A stretch of 64,000 bases of DNA from assembly GCF_000403455.2 (NCBI RefSeq), contig NZ_KE159794.1, positions 186,001 through 250,000 on the forward strand, in the 5' to 3' direction. The position numbers and the translations under genes are program-made. Below are positions 59,995 through 64,000 of the stretch, one piece after another. The notes under the pieces were generated by a model. That model did not search any database, was not told where the DNA came from, and saw only the letters and a list, made by a program, of their open reading frames with translations. The stretch's first letter is position 1, and each line of letters opens with the position of its first letter. Source of the stretch: Dorea sp. 5-2 (GTDB lineage Bacteria; Bacillota; Clostridia; Lachnospirales; Lachnospiraceae).

Positions 59995-62586
59995 CTACTC
60001 CATTCTACACAGCCGCTCCACCACACTGAGCCTGTGCATATACCGGCAGCATATTACCGGCACCAGGACCGCCACCGCCAGCAAGACCGGTATGCAGACC
60101 GCAAGCGGCAGGATGGTAAAATGCCATTTGAAGAAATACATCTCATCCCCAAAGGGTTTCACCACCAGTACGCTTATAAAGAAGGAGGCTATAACAGAAC
60201 AGATCCCTGTATACAACGCATAGAATCCGCCCTCACAGCACAGCATCTGCCTTAACTGCTTTCCGGTCATACCCACCGCCTCCATCATGGCGAACTCCCG
60301 CTTTCGGTACAGCACGGACGTCGCCATGGTATTGATGAAGTTCAGGATGCCGATCAGCGCCAGGATCAGGGCGAGCAGGCTTCCCGCCAGTGTATATATA
60401 TTCTTATACTCTTCAAATTCCGCCTCAGCCACCGCTTTGGAGGTATATGTCAGATCCGGATCGATCTGTTCACAGTAATCCTTCATCCATGCTTCCACCG
60501 CCTCTTCCTCCTCCGCTCTCACATTCACCAGCGTGCGCATCGGCTGCTGCTCCCCCATTAGATCCAGATATTCTTCCTCGGGCAGGATATAATCACAGTC
60601 GAAGATCCCAAAGGTCTGAAATCCGCAGACATAAGGCATATCCGCCACGGCAAGCACCTCATACTCACGGCGCTCCCCCGCTTCATTACAGACCGTCACC
60701 TTCTCGCCCGGCAGGAAGAAGTCGATCCCCTCGCTGCCGCCCGCGAAAAATCTCGTCCCGATCACATAGTCTCCGCTCCGGAACTTCTCCCAGTCAAGCT
60801 CGCCTTCCGGATCCTCCAGTTTATCCAGGATCATCTCCCCGATCCCATAGACCTTGCCCTGCATCTTCTCTTCTTCTCGCCAGGCTTCGGCAATCTCAGC
60901 CGTACCATCTTCCCGCCAATATTCCTGTACCTTCGGATTCTCGAAAATACGCTCCTCAAGCAGCCCATAATTTTCTTTCCCGATAACAGGATCCAACTCC
61001 TTCATGTAGATATTTCCTATCTCTTCGATCCCTTCCTGCCGCCCAAGCTCCGTTAAGAACGCCTCCGTCACACCGTCCGTCACCACTGCCCCACGAGAAA
61101 CCGTGACACTGTCCAGTGTAGCGTCCGAGACGGAGAAATCACTGAGGATCCGCCTTGCCACGAAGCTGTCCGCGTCATAGCCGCTGACCAGGGTATAGAC
61201 ACTGTTCAGAAGGATAATCGACATAGACAGAGACGCGACTACCACCACTACCTTTTTCCGGTTCCTGCGGATGTTTGCCCCCGCCATCCTCCATGGGTTC
61301 ACATGACCCGGCTTCTTTTTGAAATTCTGTCTTCCTCTTAAGCCTTGCACTTCCCGGGAATGATCGCCTGAACCCTCCGTGTATCGCACAGCCTCCACAG
61401 GCGACGCCTTAGATGCGATCCTGCAGGGGCGGATACAGCTTAGCGCGACCGTCAGATAGGAGAACGCCGCCGCCCCAATGAACACCCAGGGCTTCAGTTC
61501 TATCTCTGCGCCCGAGACGGCAAAGACCCCAAACGTATGCACAAATACCGGAAGCAGAAATTTTCCGGCAAGAACCCCGGCAAGCAAGCCAACCGGAATC
61601 CCCTGCCAAGACAGCATATTTGCCTGACGGTACACCATCTTCCGAAGCTGCTTCCCCGTCATGCCGATCGTCTTCAGAAGCCCGTAATACCGGATATCCC
61701 GGTATACATTAATATAGAAGATATTATAAATGATCAGATAGCCTGACAGCAGGATCACAAGAAGCAGGCATACGATCAGCAGAAGAAGGCTTGGATCTGC
61801 CGACTCGCCCAGATAAGCCCAGTTGACCCCCACAGGCGCATATTCCGGGAATCCGCATCGCTCCTTGAGCTTCGCAACCTGGCCCTCGAGATGGAATCCC
61901 ACCGCAAAATTAAAGTCCGCCATGATCCTGCCCGCATAATCGGATGCGTCAATATCTCCCTCCATCGCAGAAGTTACCGGAGTCGGCGCCGCCTCGGCGG
62001 CAAAAGCCTCCGACACCGCGGCAGCCTGCGCCCTGGCAATTCGGTCCCCCTGATAATAACCGCACAACGTAAATGTCTTCTCCACCGTCTTCTCATTGAT
62101 CCGGATCTGCAGAGGAACCTTCGTCCCGATCTCGCACGGAAGCCCAAGCGCCTGCAACGTTAGGTCGCTCATGACAATCTCATCCTCCCTGCCGGGCATA
62201 TGCCCTGTCTCCGGATAGCAAAAGCTCATCTTCGCATTCAAGTCCTCATAATAACTGACCTCCGTGTGCAGCTTCACCAGTTCCTTGTTATCCGCACTTC
62301 CCACGAAGATACGGCAGGAGAGATCCCGGATCTTCTCATCCTCGCTGACAATACGATATTCCTCCTGCGTCAGATACTTGAACCCTGCATGGGAGCTTGT
62401 GCCCACCTGCCGCATCGCCGCCCTCTGGTGCTTCTCGATCATACTCCCGCCGACCGTAAAGACCGTCGCAAACAGCGCCGCCGTAAGCGCGATCGCCAAC
62501 GACGCGATAATTCCCCGCCCTTTTCCCGCCTTCCTCGTCCGATCCGCGATCCGGCGGATCACCTTCTGATTCTTTACTCTACGCAT
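59995..62586 (-). CDS. Large FtsX-domain ABC transporter permease
   Basis: An 863-aa permease. TM1 is at about 23-45, followed by an extracellular domain and a three-helix FtsX block ([40 protein letters not shown]). A second TM helix then opens another extracellular domain ([20 protein letters not shown]), and a second FtsX block lies at the C-terminus ([40 protein letters not shown]). ATG 62586 overlaps the ATPase stop by eight bases. With the ATPase and the histidine kinase it resembles peptide-antibiotic sensing and export modules of Firmicutes. Confidence 0.88.
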   Translation of the reverse strand: MRRVKNQKVIRRIADRTRKAGKGRGIIASLAIALTAALFATVFTVGGSMIEKHQRAAMRQVGTSSHAGFKYLTQEEYRIVSEDEKIRDLSCRIFVGSADNKELVKLHTEVSYYEDLNAKMSFCYPETGHMPGREDEIVMSDLTLQALGLPCEIGTKVPLQIRINEKTVEKTFTLCGYYQGDRIARAQAAAVSEAFAAEAAPTPVTSAMEGDIDASDYAGRIMADFNFAVGFHLEGQVAKLKERCGFPEYAPVGVNWAYLGESADPSLLLLIVCLLLVILLSGYLIIYNIFYINVYRDIRYYGLLKTIGMTGKQLRKMVYRQANMLSWQGIPVGLLAGVLAGKFLLPVFVHTFGVFAVSGAEIELKPWVFIGAAAFSYLTVALSCIRPCRIASKASPVEAVRYTEGSGDHSREVQGLRGRQNFKKKPGHVNPWRMAGANIRRNRKKVVVVVASLSMSIILLNSVYTLVSGYDADSFVARRILSDFSVSDATLDSVTVSRGAVVTDGVTEAFLTELGRQEGIEEIGNIYMKELDPVIGKENYGLLEERIFENPKVQEYWREDGTAEIAEAWREEEKMQGKVYGIGEMILDKLEDPEGELDWEKFRSGDYVIGTRFFAGGSEGIDFFLPGEKVTVCNEAGERREYEVLAVADMPYVCGFQTFGIFDCDYILPEEEYLDLMGEQQPMRTLVNVRAEEEEAVEAWMKDYCEQIDPDLTYTSKAVAEAEFEEYKNIYTLAGSLLALILALIGILNFINTMATSVLYRKREFAMMEAVGMTGKQLRQMLCCEGGFYALYTGICSVIASFFISVLVVKPFGDEMYFFKWHFTILPLAVCIPVLLAVAVLVPVICCRYMHRLSVVERLCRME

Positions 62587-63262
62587 CTGTCCCACCACCC
62601 TCTATGATCCTGCCGTCCTCGATACGGATCATGCGGTCGGCAAGCTGCGCGATCTCCTCGTTATGCGTGATCATCACAATGGTCTGCCCGAACTTCTCCC
62701 CGGTTACCTTCAGAAGCCCCAGGACATCCTGGCTGGTCTTCGAATCCAGATTCCCGGTCGGCTCGTCAGCCAGAAGAATCGCCGGCTTCGCCGCCAGCGC
62801 CCTCGCAATGGCTACCCGCTGCTGCTGCCCTCCCGACAGCTGCCCCGGCAGGCTTGCGAGCTTCGTCTTAAGCCCCAGCGCCTCTATGACGCGCTCCACG
62901 TAATCCTTGTCTGTCTCATTGCCGTCCAGCTCAATGGGAAACACGATATTCTCATATACGTTGAGCACGGGCACCAGATTATAACTCTGGAATACAAATC
63001 CGATCTTTCTTCTCCGGAATATGCACAGGGCGTCGTCCTTAAGCCCTGAGATGTCCTTGCCGTCTACGTACACCTTCCCGGACGTAGGACGGTCCAGTCC
63101 GCCCAGCATATGCAGAAGGGTGGATTTGCCGCTGCCGCTGGTTCCCACTACGGCAAGAAATTCTCCCTGTTCTACGGAAAGGCTGATCCCGTCCAGCGCC
63201 TTAACCTGGTTATCGCCTGACCCGTAATATTTTTTCAGGTTCTCGGTCCGCAATACATTCAT
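62579..63262 (-). CDS. ABC transporter ATP-binding protein (peptide exporter type)
   Basis: A 227-aa ATPase with Walker [10 protein letters not shown] near 40, Q-loop [10 protein letters not shown], signature LSGGQQQR, Walker [14 protein letters not shown], and H-loop [11 protein letters not shown]. The start is ATG 63262, preceded by GAGGAGGCATATAGGAAG. An in-frame ATG 144 bp upstream would add a charged leader with no family support. Confidence 0.92.
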   Translation of the reverse strand: MNVLRTENLKKYYGSGDNQVKALDGISLSVEQGEFLAVVGTSGSGKSTLLHMLGGLDRPTSGKVYVDGKDISGLKDDALCIFRRRKIGFVFQSYNLVPVLNVYENIVFPIELDGNETDKDYVERVIEALGLKTKLASLPGQLSGGQQQRVAIARALAAKPAILLADEPTGNLDSKTSQDVLGLLKVTGEKFGQTIVMITHNEEIAQLADRMIRIEDGRIIEGGGTDA

Positions 63263-63424
63263 CTTCCTATATGCCTCCTCTTCCCGAACCGTATCATGAC
63301 AGCGATCCGGCTGATCCTCCTCGGGATCCCTGCTATGGTACGGTTCTTGCTTTCTGGTCTGATTGTACCTCACGGTTCTTTCCAGAGCCTTTCTGAAATC
63401 TAACATATATGAAAGAATTCGACG

Positions 63425-64000
63425 CTACTCATTCCCCTTCCGCAGAAACAGCACGAACTCAGCCCCTTCTCCCGGCTTAGACTTTACCTTGATATACCCG
63501 TTCTCCTTCCTTAATATCTCCCGCGTAAGATAAAGTCCGATTCCCACGCCCTCCTCCTGCTGCACCTCCCCGGCGCGGTAGAACCTGCCGAAGATCTTCG
63601 CCGTATCCTCTTCTCTCACCCCGATCCCATGATCCTTTACCGAAATGGCCGTATACCATCCATACTCCTTTACCGATATCTGAACCCTGCCGCCCGGACG
63701 AGAATACTTCACCGCATTATCCACCACATTTCCCAGGGCTTCTTTCGTCCATTTCATATCATAATCTGCACATCCGTCTCCGTCGTAAATATTGACGATC
63801 TCTACTCCCTTCTGCACTGCCTTAGGCGCGGCGTCCCGGACAACGGCAGAGATCAGCTCGGACACCTTCTGCCTGCGCGGCTTTACCTCCACAATATTGC
63901 TCTCAAGCCTCGACATCTTCGTCAGCGACTGGATCAGGAACTCAAGCTTCTCCGACTGTCTGGAGATCTCGTCAAGAAGCCGCAGATTCTGCTGCTTCCC
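63425..64000 (-). CDS. Sensor histidine kinase (partial, N-terminus off window)
   Basis: The C-terminal 191 residues remain, open at the window edge. It begins within the dimerisation helix (LDEISRQSEKLEFLIQSLTK) and continues with a full HATPase domain: N-box ALGNVVDNAVKYS, G1 VKDHGIGVRE, F-box IFGRFYRAGE, G2 GVGIGLYLTREIL. The phospho-accepting His lies outside. It stands upstream of an ABC ATPase/permease pair, so the pair is probably its regulatory target. Confidence 0.9.
   Translation of the reverse strand, partial: GKQQNLRLLDEISRQSEKLEFLIQSLTKMSRLESNIVEVKPRRQKVSELISAVVRDAAPKAVQKGVEIVNIYDGDGCADYDMKWTKEALGNVVDNAVKYSRPGGRVQISVKEYGWYTAISVKDHGIGVREEDTAKIFGRFYRAGEVQQEEGVGIGLYLTREILRKENGYIKVKSKPGEGAEFVLFLRKGNE

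Overview
The window looks like chromosomal DNA of a spore-forming, anaerobic Lachnospiraceae (Clostridium cluster XIVa) bacterium, in the neighbourhood of Clostridium scindens, C. hylemonae or Dorea. This is an inference from four things: a D-proline reductase (Stickland) locus, complete selenocysteine machinery, spoIIA and spoVA sporulation operons, and moderate GC content. Most genes lie on the minus strand.

Layout. 1-4.4 kb: two zinc-ribbon membrane proteins, a TSUP-type permease, a YcxB-like protein and a predicted 43-residue small protein with its own promoter. 4.5-12.1 kb: the proline reductase locus. It has prdC, prdA, a 97-aa linker protein, the selenoprotein prdB, prdD and prdE on the minus strand. 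The Sec tRNA gene (selC) and the divergent proline racemase prdF sit just upstream. 12.3-22.2 kb: selenium supply and Sec insertion. Here yedF, selD (itself a selenoprotein), selA, selB and a LysR regulator are followed by a cysteine desulfurase/selenocysteine lyase-like enzyme, a YedE transporter, a TusA-like protein and a DUF3343 protein. 22.3-31 kb: housekeeping and membrane genes (PHP phosphoesterase, YitT, small alarmone synthetase, cobalamin adenosyltransferase, PTS IIC-like) and a MacB-like ABC exporter with a secreted adaptor. 31-35.1 kb: tRNA-Gly(CCC), then a decayed stretch (truncated AlbA_2 gene, acetyltransferase and ABC-exporter remnants, palindromes), then an IbrB/IbrA pair. 35.2-42.0 kb: a Na/Pi symporter, spoVA genes and spoIIAA-spoIIAB-sigF. 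42.1-50.4 kb: TPR protein, a 44-aa small gene, folC, an LTA-synthase-like enzyme and valS under a T-box. 50.4-64 kb: a Sel1-repeat protein with a 13-residue minisatellite, an AEC transporter, GH36 alpha-galactosidase, MATE exporter, a frameshifted degV, TetR plus YitT, and a FtsX-type ABC exporter next to a histidine kinase.

How the genes work together. PrdF makes D-proline and PrdA/PrdB reduce it to 5-aminovalerate, with PrdC as the likely electron donor. PrdB needs Sec, so selC/selA/selB/selD and the Se-trafficking genes serve the pathway beside them. The most notable observation is a shared dyad, ATAGA-N5-TCTAT, which has the LysR T-N11-A form. I see exact copies only upstream of prdF, csd-yedE and yedF-selD, and a one-mismatch copy upstream of prdC. 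This suggests one regulon, probably read by the LysR protein encoded among these genes, in a window where no prdR was found.
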